A DNA stretch of 64,000 nt, taken from assembly GCF_027744825.2 (NCBI RefSeq), contig NC_071339.1:27761501-27825500 (forward strand). The letters are read 5' to 3'. A model generated the notes under the pieces. The model did not search any database, was not told the DNA's origin, and saw only the letters and a list, made by a program, of their open reading frames with translations. Numbering within the stretch: the first letter of the stretch is position 1; each line of letters opens with the position of its first letter. The stretch comes from Synchiropus splendidus. Lineage: Eukaryota; Chordata; Actinopteri; Syngnathiformes; Callionymidae. Below, in pieces: positions 47,424-55,432 of this stretch. The position numbers and the translations under genes are program-made.

Positions 47424-48976
47424 TGTCGTCGGGTTTAGGTTTTCAAGGCCTTGTGTACAAGGCGATTGGCTATAACATAAGCCGTCCCTAGTTCCGAGCA
47501 CACTACCTCCCTTTGCCTCTCTGGTAAAGGGCCCCTCGGTTGGTCAACTCAGTCAGCCTCTTGTTGCGGACACGGTTCTAAGACTATAATAAGCATATCA
47601 ACTATACCTTATTATATTAGTGAGTAGTGTCGGCGCTTCACTGAGCGGGTTATTTAATTAGCCCGACCTGTTTAGAAACAGGTTCTTGACCTTACAATGC
47701 TACACCTCTTACCGTAGTCTCTTTACTTAACTTCGTTTAGGGACTCATGATCGGATCCTAAATCCATTCCTTTCAAATAACATTTTCCCCATAACTGCCT
47801 AAAACTACCACCTAATCATTGACACAATAATTCAGGATGGAATAATGCTACCATGTGAGACACTCATTAAATGTGCAACAGGAGGAAATCAAACAATAAC
47901 TCACCTATAACCCAATTGATGGTAGTAGGTAGGAGCCAGTTGATTCTTTAGTAGTCAGGGATCAACGCCGTTGTGCCTTTTCAGTACTTAATTCGTACTC
48001 AATTTTATTATGTTTTTGTTACAAAAGTGTTTCTTCAAAAAATTAATAAAAGAATAGTAAAAACAGCAAAGTCAACCAAAAATAATAAAATCCATAAACT
48101 CAAGGGTATTGCCAGACGCTGATACCCAACAATATCAAAAGTACCGCCAGACGCTGGTACTAGTACATATACTTCAAAAACCATATAATCAAAAAATACT
48201 TCAAAGACCGTATAATCAAAAAAAATACTTCAAAATCATATAATCAAAATTACTTCAATAAAAATGATTAATTCAAAAATAGTAAAAGAGAAATAAAAGA
48301 TGAGTTAAAATCAAATGGTCCGAGAGCAAACAGCAAGAGCAACGTCCCAAGATAAGATATAAAACCTTACAGCGGAAAGACGCGGGCGAAGACCCAAAAA
48401 GAGCAAGAACCCAGGGTCACATCTCCGAGCGCTTATATAGCCACACACGGCTTTGAAGACATACCGACGTCCGTTTTCTCACGCCAAGCCAATTAATCAT
48501 ATCTCTAACTTATCTTGTTTTTCTCCAGGTGGCCTTTTGAAGTCCTTCCTTCAAAAGGATACATGTTTGGTGATAGATCATATTAGTGTCAATTGCGTCA
48601 GCACTTGCGTCATTTTTTTACGTCACTGATGCCCGGTTTACCATATTAGGTCAGTACATCTACTCCATCTTTGCCAGCACGTGCGCTTACAAGTTCAAAC
48701 TAAGTTCAAGATGGCCACTTTCTCATGACTTCAAACGAGCGCGCCTACAAGGTCATTCTTAGATCAACGCACACAGCTGTTCGTGAGTTCAAACGCGCAC
48801 GATCAAAAGCATACAGGTTCACTAAAGTTCGAAACATTAAACAATTAATGATAAAAAATCAGAAACAATATCAAATATCTTTTAGCAGGTCCATTAAGGA
48901 TAAAAACAGAAACAATACCAAATATTGTTTAGCAGGTTTTGATTATAATATTTTCGAACTTCCAGTATATACAACA
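47424..48976 (-). repeat. 3' LTR of the provirus (1553 bp)
   Basis: On the coding strand it starts TGTTGTATATAC and ends CCCGACGACA, with the usual TG..CA ends. A TATA box (GGCTATATAAGC, about 48,431-48,442) is followed about 430 bases later by AATAAA (48,004-48,009), which gives approximate U3, R and U5 lengths of 570, 420 and 560 bp. It differs from the 5' LTR at about 15-20 places (for example 47,809, 48,021-48,029 and 48,377-48,386). Confidence 0.93.
48004..48009 (-). terminator. polyadenylation signal AATAAA in the 3' LTR
   Basis: The plus strand reads TTTATT, so the coding strand has AATAAA about 430 bases after the TATA box. It is the only such hexamer I found between TATA box and LTR end. 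Equivalent signals exist in the other two LTR copies (56,013-56,018 in the 5' LTR). Confidence 0.6.
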
Positions 48977-48985
48977 TCCCCCTCC
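48977..48985 (-). other. polypurine tract
   Basis: The coding strand reads GGAGGGGGA directly before the 3' LTR start TGTTGTATA. A purine run at this exact position is the primer for plus-strand synthesis in retroviruses. It fixes the direction of the provirus as minus. Confidence 0.9.
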
Positions 48986-48999
48986 GAAAATATCTTCCT

Positions 49000-49587
49000 T
49001 CACCATTTGTCCAATTCGCCAAAGTCCAGTGGTCCGACTTCTTCTGGTCCATCATCTCGTTGTCTCAGCAGTGACTCGAGATCATCCAATTCTCTCATCA
49101 TGTTCACGTAGTAGCAGATCCACATCAGCGCCGATGCCGATCTTGGCACACCAGGCGACGTAGGGCTGGACGTCAAAGGGGCAGTGTAGTCATTAGGTTC
49201 TCCACCACAATCCTCAGACGCTGCGGGACCTGGAACCTCATCTTGGGGAGTACTGGGTGAATATTCATTTCGTGGGGCTGGAGTCGAGTGGCTTGCAGAT
49301 TGAGAAGATGTGGGGCACAGATCACTGGAGTCTTCAGTTTGAGGAGAAGGTGTCTGGCGTCTTGGTGATGCCGGGGGTACAGGGTTTAGCATGCTTCCGG
49401 GGTTCATCTCCACAGGGCCATCTGTCCCCGTGTGAGAGCCATTAACTGGGCCTGCTACGAACTGTCCTACATCAGGGAAGACAAATCTGGTGTCCCTCAT
49501 GTTTAACCCACACAGGTGGCAACTTCCCAGGATATGGCCATCGTGCTTACAAAGGAGTGGATCTTTAAGGGCCACTAATTCTCCCTT
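49000..49587 (-). CDS. proviral 3' frame, second part after in-frame TGA
   Basis: This frame continues in the same phase as the 413-codon frame upstream, after a single TGA (49,588-49,590). It has no ATG at its start; the apparent start codon would be GTG. It begins with a small Cys/His cluster (CKHDGHILGSCHLCGLN, a possible zinc-binding site). A Ser/Pro/Thr-rich middle (about 100 residues) follows, and it ends in an acidic-hydrophobic tail (LDDLESLLRQRDDGPEE, then LDFGELDKW) that looks like a transcription-activation segment. It stops just before the polypurine tract. I do not recognise the family. A transactivator-like role is inferred from composition and position at the 3' end of a complex retrovirus. 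Confidence 0.55.
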   Translation of the reverse strand, partial: KGELVALKDPLLCKHDGHILGSCHLCGLNMRDTRFVFPDVGQFVAGPVNGSHTGTDGPVEMNPGSMLNPVPPASPRRQTPSPQTEDSSDLCPTSSQSASHSTPAPRNEYSPSTPQDEVPGPAASEDCGGEPNDYTAPLTSSPTSPGVPRSASALMWICYYVNMMRELDDLESLLRQRDDGPEEVGPLDFGELDKW

Positions 49588-50829
49588 TCAATAAGCACAG
49601 TTTGCTGCGCTGGCATCTCCTTGGTGATCTGGCTGTTCTTCCTGGCTGTCCTCAACTGCACTATTTTCTGAAGGTGGTGGAGCATTCGGCAGTGGTTCGG
49701 GAGAGGACCGCGCTGGCTCAGGGTACATCGGTACAGACACGGAGGCCCTCCGACACTTGGGTGCCCTTGGGGCTGGAGTAGCTACCGACTCCGAGCTGGC
49801 AGGTGTCTCGTCATTGGACGGGAGATTGCTTCTCCCTCCAGAGGCCACCTCTGTGCTACTGGATGTCGCGGCTCTCCTTGCCCAACATCTCGCCGGGTTT
49901 GGTCTCCGGGGGGCGGGCCTCCCGAGTTGCCGTTTGTACTGTTGGAGCATGGCAGGGCGCCTCCAGTCGCGATTTCCCTTCAACACCGCCATTGCCTCCG
50001 TCTTAGCTCCACTCATCACCAGTCGGGCGAATTTCTCCCAAGTGACTGGTCCTTGCATATGCACACTCACGACATCTTTCCGCCATTGAGTCACCATCAG
50101 TAAGTATGGGTCATAGAGGTAAATCTGCTTTCCGGGAGGTTGGTAGCCTGGCTGAATGTTTCCTGGCCCCCAAGGTCTGGCTGGGCTAACATTTCCCAAG
50201 TCTTTGTTGTATATTTCTCCCACCTGTTCGGTTTTCAGCACCATTCCCTCCATCATATACGGAGGATGGAATGCTCCACGTTCAATCCAGGATGTCTGCC
50301 CAGGTCCTATTTTACAATGGTACGCCCTAAGGGCGTGCGTGGTCAACGGGGGCAGCTTACCATCCCCGGGGAACGTAAACTCCCAGAGTTCAGCACAAAC
50401 AACTGGGAGCCAATGGTTCAATGGCTCGTTCTCCTGGCACATTACCACAAAGCGTGGCCATGCCTGGAGAATGAACGGGGTCTCCTTTTCGAATGACCAC
50501 ACAACCTGATCCTTTGCTTTGATTTCATGCGGTATCCACAATTTTTGGACCTTCTTTTTATGATCTTGGGTAATTACACCGCGTGACACCTTTGCTGTAA
50601 ATCTCATGCGGGGCTCACCCCTCCAATATTCAACCATTTTGGTGGAGGGTCCCCAACTAAAAATCCTATGTCTTCCTCTGTCTACAGGGCGGACTTTGGT
50701 TCCGGGATCAAGGGGCTCCATGATCACATCTAGGGCAAACAGGACTCTCGTTTTTTGTGTGTGCCATGGATCCCATTGATCTGCTTTGTTGTTCCCGTCC
50801 GTAATCACAATTGAGCCCTGTAGAAACAT
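49588..50829 (-). CDS. proviral accessory protein, 413 aa, function unknown
   Basis: The frame starts with ATG at 50,829, nine bases after the stop of the membrane-protein frame. The N-terminal 270 residues look globular and Trp/Pro-rich, with QAWPRFVVMCQENEPLNHWL near residue 125 and RPWGPGNIQPGYQPPGKQIY near 230. The C-terminal 130 residues are low-complexity, with basic patches (RRPNPARCWARR, APKCRRAS) and then Pro/Ser/Glu-rich sequence. No signal peptide or membrane segment is seen, so a cytoplasmic or nuclear protein is likely. Foamy virus Bet or Tas-type regulators occupy this place, but I cannot show homology. The frame is open over 1.2 kb, so it was probably under selection until recently. 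Confidence 0.6.
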   Translation of the reverse strand: MFLQGSIVITDGNNKADQWDPWHTQKTRVLFALDVIMEPLDPGTKVRPVDRGRHRIFSWGPSTKMVEYWRGEPRMRFTAKVSRGVITQDHKKKVQKLWIPHEIKAKDQVVWSFEKETPFILQAWPRFVVMCQENEPLNHWLPVVCAELWEFTFPGDGKLPPLTTHALRAYHCKIGPGQTSWIERGAFHPPYMMEGMVLKTEQVGEIYNKDLGNVSPARPWGPGNIQPGYQPPGKQIYLYDPYLLMVTQWRKDVVSVHMQGPVTWEKFARLVMSGAKTEAMAVLKGNRDWRRPAMLQQYKRQLGRPAPRRPNPARCWARRAATSSSTEVASGGRSNLPSNDETPASSESVATPAPRAPKCRRASVSVPMYPEPARSSPEPLPNAPPPSENSAVEDSQEEQPDHQGDASAANCAY

Positions 50830-50838
50830 TACAAAATG

Positions 50839-51489
50839 TCAATTTTGAGAAGGTCTACGAACAGTAGACGCCATTCCAAACAGCCTTATGCTGTTCGAAG
50901 TTTTCCATATCTTTATGGGGTAACAAGTCCCCATCAGATAACCTATATAAAACACAGAGACATACAAAGAAGTTCCTCCAGCTAACTTTTTGAACAGAAT
51001 CCATATCATCAGAATTATCCATTGCGCAGTAAGATTAAGTGCTGCCCTTTTATACCTCCCCAGGGTTGACCAAATTAATGTCAGTAATAAACCTATGAGT
51101 ATGAAATATATCGCCGTTCCTGCTATAATGCAATAGGTACACTGAGAACCTATGCAAAACAAAAGGGCCAATTCGGTGTACAGACTGTCCAGTACGTATA
51201 CTATGGTGACCGCGGTCGGCCAAAGCCATGGTCTCGGAGGGCTTAAATTTAAACCCTCGCATCCAATGAGGCTGAACGAGGCATGTAAAGGGGATGCTTT
51301 TCTAACGAAAAAGCGAATGCACCCTACTATTAATCCGAGGATGCATCCCAGACAAGTTTTTTGCTTATGTAATGGAGGAACAAATATTACTTGCAAAATG
51401 GACAGCATTGCAAAATCAATAAAATCTGTCCTTGCCTGGGGAGGACTCTCTGGGTGATACCCGGTGGTGTTCGTCTGGTTGCTTGCCAT
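50839..51489 (-). CDS. proviral multi-pass membrane protein, 216 aa
   Basis: The ATG is at 51,489, eleven bases after the stop of the preceding small frame. Five or six hydrophobic segments are visible (about residues 26-40, 46-63, 88-112, 118-143, 152-170 and 174-192). The short N-terminus has two N-glycosylation sequons (NQT, NTT). No fusion peptide, CX6CC motif or cleavage site is seen, so it is not a normal Env transmembrane subunit. Multi-span proteins of this size are not standard in retroviruses, so it could be a second captured host gene. I cannot name a parent family. Confidence 0.6.
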   Translation of the reverse strand: MASNQTNTTGYHPESPPQARTDFIDFAMLSILQVIFVPPLHKQKTCLGCILGLIVGCIRFFVRKASPLHASFSLIGCEGLNLSPPRPWLWPTAVTIVYVLDSLYTELALLFCIGSQCTYCIIAGTAIYFILIGLLLTLIWSTLGRYKRAALNLTAQWIILMIWILFKKLAGGTSLYVSVFYIGYLMGTCYPIKIWKTSNSIRLFGMASTVRRPSQN

Positions 51490-51500
51490 GTTCAGCGTGA

Positions 51501-51710
51501 CTAAACGTGAGATACTTGCTGCGTAGCTCTTTTTATGTGCTTGCGGATGGAGGCGTTACCTTGAGTCCCCTGTTGATGTAGGCGGAGCGTCAGTGCATCT
51601 GCTCCAATACACGCCCATGTCATCCAGAAGAGTGTCCAAACTATTGTCTGGTTCCGTGCTGTGTTTAAACACTTTATGGGTATTTTAATGTAATCGTGGG
51701 TAAAAGCCAT
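51501..51710 (-). CDS. proviral small membrane protein, 69 aa
   Basis: The frame is open from 51,734, but the first ATG is at 51,710. It has one hydrophobic segment rich in Trp (IVWTLFWMTWACIGADAL, about residues 24-41), with sequons NQT before it and NAS after it. The C-terminus is basic (IRKHIKRATQQ). It may be a single-pass membrane protein or a short signal-like peptide. It is packed tightly against the next frame. Its reality is uncertain because of its length. Confidence 0.4.
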   Translation of the reverse strand: MAFTHDYIKIPIKCLNTARNQTIVWTLFWMTWACIGADALTLRLHQQGTQGNASIRKHIKRATQQVSHV

Positions 51711-51734
51711 AGAGCGTATTACATTGCTCTGCAA

Positions 51735-52120
51735 AGTTGTATCATTTAGTTTTCATTTTAATCAGTCCTGAAGTGATATCGTAAACTAATGCTTTGGTAC
51801 TGATTAAGATGTATTTTTCTGTTATTACAGTGGTAGTTTCGATCTCTCTCTCTCTCCACCCTAGGAGAGTTTTAAGAGAACTCTAAGTAACTATGATTTT
51901 ACACAGTGTATGGTTCGTCCTTCGACACCAGTCTTCTCTTTAGGAGAAATGGGTAACTTTGAAGTTAAGTAATACTAATATTATTAAAATGGTGCCTAAC
52001 ACTCAGGTTAAAATTATGATTTTCATCCTAAGATCTTCCTTATTTACTTCCCCCTCAGGTACTTTCGTGGCCAATACCTTAACCCTTAAGACATAAGTGG
52101 GATGCCTAATTCAAACTTAG
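51735..52120 (-). other. proviral non-coding gap, possible internal promoter region
   Basis: About 385 bp separates the p53 frame from the small membrane frame. It is AT-rich, has a GAGAGAGAGAGAG tract (51,848-51,860) and no open frame above 60 codons. Foamy viruses carry an internal promoter before their accessory genes, and this is the natural place to look for one. A clear TATA box is not seen. It could equally hold splice acceptors. Confidence 0.3.
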
Positions 52121-52567
52121 CTATACCCTTTGTCCATTGACTTTTTTCCACTTTTCTTGCTTGGTGCCGTTTTCCTCCTCCGTCTTTCTGTCCCGTCCAG
52201 GGCACGCACAGATTCGTGCCTCAAAACACCTTCTCCCCAGCACGTTACCATCAGTGGTTTCCAGCGTAAGGATGGTGAGGATAGGCCGGCGATTCATGCC
52301 CCCCATGCATGAGCTGTTGCACATGTATGACAGCAAAATGGTCGTATGGCAAGAGCCAAGCTGAGGCGGTTCATACGGCGCAGTCACACTATGCCTCTTC
52401 GTGTTGGGGTCTTCATAATACAGTGCCAGTTGGCTGCCCTCGAGCCGAATCAAGTGGCTCCTGTTTTCTGCAGCGTCCTCATTTTGGTGGTGGGGGCAGC
52501 GGCGGACCACCTCTGCCACGTGCTCCGTTTTAGTGTCTTGACGGTCACCTGACTCTTCACTTCCTGA
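52121..52567 (-). CDS. tp53-like (viral): captured partial p53 DNA-binding domain in retrovirus
   Basis: The frame opens after a TAG at 52,568-52,570 and ends at TAG 52,121-52,123. From about 52,531 it matches the second half of the p53 core domain (about human residues 164-293). Landmarks are EVVRRCPHH (zinc ligands C176 and H179), [17 protein letters not shown] (C238, C242, R248, R249) and [15 protein letters not shown] (C275 to E287, with R273, R280 and R282 positions kept). It passes uninterrupted through the positions of three conserved vertebrate introns, so it came from spliced RNA. The transactivation domain, the first 60 or so residues of the core, the nuclear localisation signal and the tetramerisation domain are absent. 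There is no ATG before the homology: the frame is -1 to the Env-leader-like frame, so expression would need frameshifting or splicing. GRR(C/S)FE-type residues are fish-like. Confidence 0.93.
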   Translation of the reverse strand, partial: SGSEESGDRQDTKTEHVAEVVRRCPHHQNEDAAENRSHLIRLEGSQLALYYEDPNTKRHSVTAPYEPPQLGSCHTTILLSYMCNSSCMGGMNRRPILTILTLETTDGNVLGRRCFEARICACPGRDRKTEEENGTKQEKWKKVNGQRV

Positions 52568-53064
52568 CTATCAAGTTTTGGTTTCTCATACTCACAAGTG
52601 CCACTTATAGCTCCATGGATATTTAGGTAGACAATTGCATGTTTTATCCATAGAGCTTGATCAAATTGAGTGCCATTTTTATCTGTTGCAATTGGCAAAG
52701 ATATTTCTTTCGTATCCGGGGTCAAGACGGTGCAGTTTCTACAACGTACTGTTTTCGATTTCCAGCGTCGGGTGACACTGCTGGTATAGGTCATATGTTC
52801 ATAGACTATATTTGACCATGAGGCTATTACTAATATTAATATAAATAGTAGCATTCCAATTATAAAAAGACTCAAGGGAGACATCCTAGTGGTTTTCTCC
52901 CATTCCTTGATCATTTTGTCGCGTTTCATTTGTTTCCTGGAAATTGTAGCTGGTGTCTGGTGCTGTATATCCTTGGCCTGATCTTTATATGCCAATTGTT
53001 GTCTCGCCTTAAACTGCCACCAGCGCCTAGCTCTCCAATACCAGAATTTATCCCATAAATTCAT
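52450..53064 (-). CDS. Env-leader-like membrane protein, 204 aa, 3' end overlaps p53
   Basis: The ATG at 53,064 overlaps the end of the preceding frame by 17 bases. The N-terminus is Trp-rich ([16 protein letters not shown]), followed by a basic cytoplasmic stretch. A strong membrane segment (about residues 62-84) and then a basic cleavage-like site (TRRWKSK, residues 98-104) come next, with two sequons (NCT at 110, NGT at 130). Foamy virus Env has a long leader with tryptophans near the N-terminus, a membrane anchor and furin sites, so the layout is similar. After about residue 175 the frame runs through the p53 insert in the wrong phase, so the last 26 residues are not native Env. The surface and transmembrane subunits are missing. 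Confidence 0.6.
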   Translation of the reverse strand: MNLWDKFWYWRARRWWQFKARQQLAYKDQAKDIQHQTPATISRKQMKRDKMIKEWEKTTRMSPLSLFIIGMLLFILILVIASWSNIVYEHMTYTSSVTRRWKSKTVRCRNCTVLTPDTKEISLPIATDKNGTQFDQALWIKHAIVYLNIHGAISGTCEYEKPKLDSQEVKSQVTVKTLKRSTWQRWSAAAPTTKMRTLQKTGAT

Positions 53065-53809
53065 TATTCTTCTTTCCCTTTCTTCTTTTGAGAAGGAGGG
53101 CTATTCGCGATTGCTTACCACTAGCTGGTCGCTTGCCTTTATCGCGTACTTTAGGCACCTCCTCGTCTTCTGACCCAGGACTATCAAGATCCTGTGGGTG
53201 AGAAGAGGGTGGTGGCATTAGTTCTTGCGACGCCGTCTTTTTGATCTCTCCTGATTGGTTCATAATAGCTGAACTGTTCTTGGGATTATTCCTCTCCCCC
53301 TCTGGACCAATCGCACCTCCCAGGCATGGTTCCAGGTGCTGCTGGAAAAACGTGCAGCCTGGCATCTCATGATCCAGGACAGCTTCAGTAAATCCAGTAC
53401 GGCTGAGCTTAGCTCTCCTCTTCAGCCAAGCTGACCACCATCCAGTCACCTTTGTCCTTGCTACAGGTCTAACCGGGATCGAGACATTAGTCAGTATCAT
53501 CAAGTCCTTTGTGTCAACTTCTATGAAGACCCCCAACGGGCACCATATGAAGCCAGTGAACGAGATAAGGACATGGGCGGTCCCAGACACTACACGTGGG
53601 CCGCATTCAGTAACAAGAATAAGGTTACGTTCAATAGTGGAGACCCTGGCTTCCTGTACCTCCTTAGCATGTCTGGGCAAGGTTCCAGAAGTTGTAAAAA
53701 TCCTCTTATTGTTGGTTAAATGCGGGTAGTTGTACACGTCTGGGCAGAAAATCTCTCTGGCTATAGCCTGGCAAGGATAGGCTTCCATCTCCAGACAAAC
53801 GCAAGGCAT
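53048..53809 (-). CDS. proviral protein with C-terminal NLS, 253 aa
   Basis: The ATG at 53,809 lies inside the 3' end of the 292-codon frame (104-base overlap, other phase). The first 165 residues look globular. Residues 165-220 are disordered, rich in Pro, Ser and Glu (LDSPGSEDEEVPK). Residues 221-248 are strongly basic (KGKRPASGKQSR and KRRKGKKNN), a probable bipartite nuclear signal or nucleic-acid-binding tail. The end of the upstream frame and the start of this one read as a continuous fold, so the two may be one protein split by a frameshift, or joined by splicing as some retroviral regulators are. I do not recognise the family. Confidence 0.55.
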   Translation of the reverse strand: MPCVCLEMEAYPCQAIAREIFCPDVYNYPHLTNNKRIFTTSGTLPRHAKEVQEARVSTIERNLILVTECGPRVVSGTAHVLISFTGFIWCPLGVFIEVDTKDLMILTNVSIPVRPVARTKVTGWWSAWLKRRAKLSRTGFTEAVLDHEMPGCTFFQQHLEPCLGGAIGPEGERNNPKNSSAIMNQSGEIKKTASQELMPPPSSHPQDLDSPGSEDEEVPKVRDKGKRPASGKQSRIALLLKRRKGKKNNEFMG

Positions 53810-54584
53810 CCTCCCACTTCCAAGGGAGAAAGTCTTCCCACTTCATGGTGGTATCCCTGGGGATGACTGAGAGTTTCTTTTCCTGTTTAGATGACAATTT
53901 GTCATAGCCAATAGTCATCACAGTCTGGTATATCAGAATGGGGCAGTTCCAAGAATCTATGACACTGGCCCGTAAAGCAAACGGTGGCTGAGGAAGGTGA
54001 TCGTTTGAGTGGAAACTATACCGTAGCGCCAAGAATTGTGCTGGGTTTATCTGCCAGGGGGTGCCAGTATCGCACACATTCCAAACCCCGTTACGTCGGC
54101 CACAGGTGCATGGCCCGCAATGGGTGTCTTTGCGTAGTATTTGATATCGACATCCCCACGAGTCCCAGCAGCACTTGCAAAACGTGAAGGGGGCAGACCC
54201 CATTAATTCGATCCCGCACATCAAATGTTCAGCGCCCACCTCCGCTCGCTTAGGACGGTGCTCTTGCTTGTACTTTGTATCTCCAGACCAAATTAGGGCA
54301 AAAACAGGCGCAGCACAAAGGACACAGTCACCAGGCTCATAGTTAGACCAACTAACACTGGTGGTGGGGTGAGTATAGGGCATAACAATCCCTTTTTTCC
54401 AGGAATGATTAACACCATCCCAGGCCATGACCAAAAGGCCATTATTTGGGAAGACTCGGTCGGGGAGCATCTTCACATAGTCCTCCCCAACCCCCTGAAC
54501 CCAACCTGGCACATGGTCTCGGTCAGCTTCCATCCTGATTTTTATACTTAAGTCGTAGTTGCTTGGGGTGGTACCTGTGGCCAT
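53706..54584 (-). CDS. proviral Cys-rich protein, 292 aa
   Basis: The ATG is at 54,584. It has no signal peptide. Eleven cysteines lie between residues 87 and 171 (CVLC at 87-90, CKCC at 136-139, CGPCTC at 156-161), a pattern that suggests zinc binding. Trp-rich segments flank it. The last 35 residues (after DALRL) are probably out of phase, because the next frame picks up a more natural continuation. It sits between the integrase remnant and the Env-like frame, which is an unusual place for an accessory gene and may reflect rearrangement. It could be a Tas-like regulator; this is inference only. Confidence 0.55.
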   Translation of the reverse strand: MATGTTPSNYDLSIKIRMEADRDHVPGWVQGVGEDYVKMLPDRVFPNNGLLVMAWDGVNHSWKKGIVMPYTHPTTSVSWSNYEPGDCVLCAAPVFALIWSGDTKYKQEHRPKRAEVGAEHLMCGIELMGSAPFTFCKCCWDSWGCRYQILRKDTHCGPCTCGRRNGVWNVCDTGTPWQINPAQFLALRYSFHSNDHLPQPPFALRASVIDSWNCPILIYQTVMTIGYDKLSSKQEKKLSVIPRDTTMKWEDFLPWKWEDALRLSGDGSLSLPGYSQRDFLPRRVQLPAFNQQ

Positions 54585-54617
54585 CTTTACCTGTAAGTAC
54601 GTTCCCTTCGACTTTTA

Positions 54618-54978
54618 CTATAGTGGTAGATTTTCCGGTGGCGAGTATCCACAACTCACTTCCCACCTATAACGATACAGAGGGCTCGTGAGAGTCGGCA
54701 GGGGTAGAACCCCGTAACTTGGGGAGACTGAGTTGTTGGTTAATGGCAAAGAGGTTTTCAGGTAAGTGCCATCTGTGCTTATACAGTAGTATTTGTGATT
54801 TTGCCGCGCGTACTGCACGTTCCGCGGACTCCGTTAGTGTTGGATTGATGCGGGATGGATAAGACATGTCGTATCCCTTCCTGCTCCAACCATGAACGAA
54901 AGTGCTTGGAAGTAAAGTAATGGCGGCATTATCTCTTAAGAGCTCCACCACTTTTTGGCACAACCTCTTTGCTCATTT
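54618..54978 (-). pseudogene. integrase C-terminal remnant
   Basis: The minus-strand frame that ends at 54,667 carries RINPTLTESAERAVRAAKSQ, then WHLPENLFAINQQLSLPKLR, GSTPAD. This resembles the end of the retroviral integrase core, where an AERA(V)-type helix is followed by a Trp-Leu-Pro segment and a short loop ending in (L/T)(S/T)PAD. It has no ATG start (the apparent start is TTG). A second phase (54,818-54,618) continues with YRYRWEVSCGYSPPENLPL. The DDE residues, except possibly the last Glu, are missing. It marks the right boundary of the gag-pol deletion. Confidence 0.5.
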
Positions 54979-55414
54979 CCATTTTTCAATCTCAGTCAAA
55001 TTATTTTTAAGGAATTCACTTTACCGGCTATGAACAGTTTCCCGAACTATGCCGCTGCTTCCTGCTGCAGTTCCCCAGTTGTCCTTAGCGGACTCCTTAC
55101 CATGGGGTGCCCGTTATAAGGCCTCACGGGACTTTTTGCTGTACTTCTGTATTCCAGCTATATTATATAGTTGTACTACAATTACCTTAATACTTTAACT
55201 ATCCTGCTTGGGGTGATCAGTCCCAAGGGACAGTCTTTCGGTAAATTGTAGAGTCAACACGATCGTACGTTGTCGAGTGATAGAGCCTGAATCTTTCTCT
55301 TTGATTCAAAACTCAGAGATTGTAGGATCCATCTATTCACTACCGAACTTTTCCCGCCAGAATTTTAATCTGTGGTCCAGTTACTCACAAATAGATTGTA
55401 CGTTTTTCAATCAT
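54979..55414 (-). other. proviral leader (5' untranslated region, possible packaging signal)
   Basis: About 435 bp between the primer site and the integrase-like remnant has no long frame. It is where a splice donor and RNA-packaging structure would lie. CATGGTAAGGAGTCC (coding strand, near 55,092-55,106) contains a GGTAAG-type donor. I saw no start of gag. Confidence 0.45.
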
Positions 55415-55432
55415 GTCCCTGTTCGGGCGCCA
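55415..55432 (-). other. primer binding site, tRNA-Lys3 type
   Basis: The coding strand reads TGGCGCCCGAACAGGGAC, directly next to the end of the 5' LTR. This is the complement of the 3' end of tRNA-Lys3, the primer used by lentiviruses and some betaretroviruses. Foamy viruses use Lys1,2, so this argues against a simple spumavirus assignment. Confidence 0.95.

Noticed and set aside
48725..49111. Plus-strand frames in the LTRs (also 56,735-57,040 and 58,649-58,954)
   Set aside because: They lie in U3 on the strand opposite to the provirus, repeat in all three LTRs, and run into the satellite or the antisense of the 3' frame. No protein feature is seen.
49757..50509. Plus-strand frames antisense to the 413-codon frame
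   Set aside because: They are shadows of a long minus-strand frame with no motif of their own.
52121..52567. p53 segment as the host tp53 gene itself
   Set aside because: It has no introns, lacks both ends of p53, and sits between retroviral LTRs next to other proviral frames.
52450..52567. -1 ribosomal frameshift site before the p53 segment
   Set aside because: CTAAAAC occurs in the overlap but not in the phase of a standard X XXY YYZ heptamer. No clear slippery site was found.
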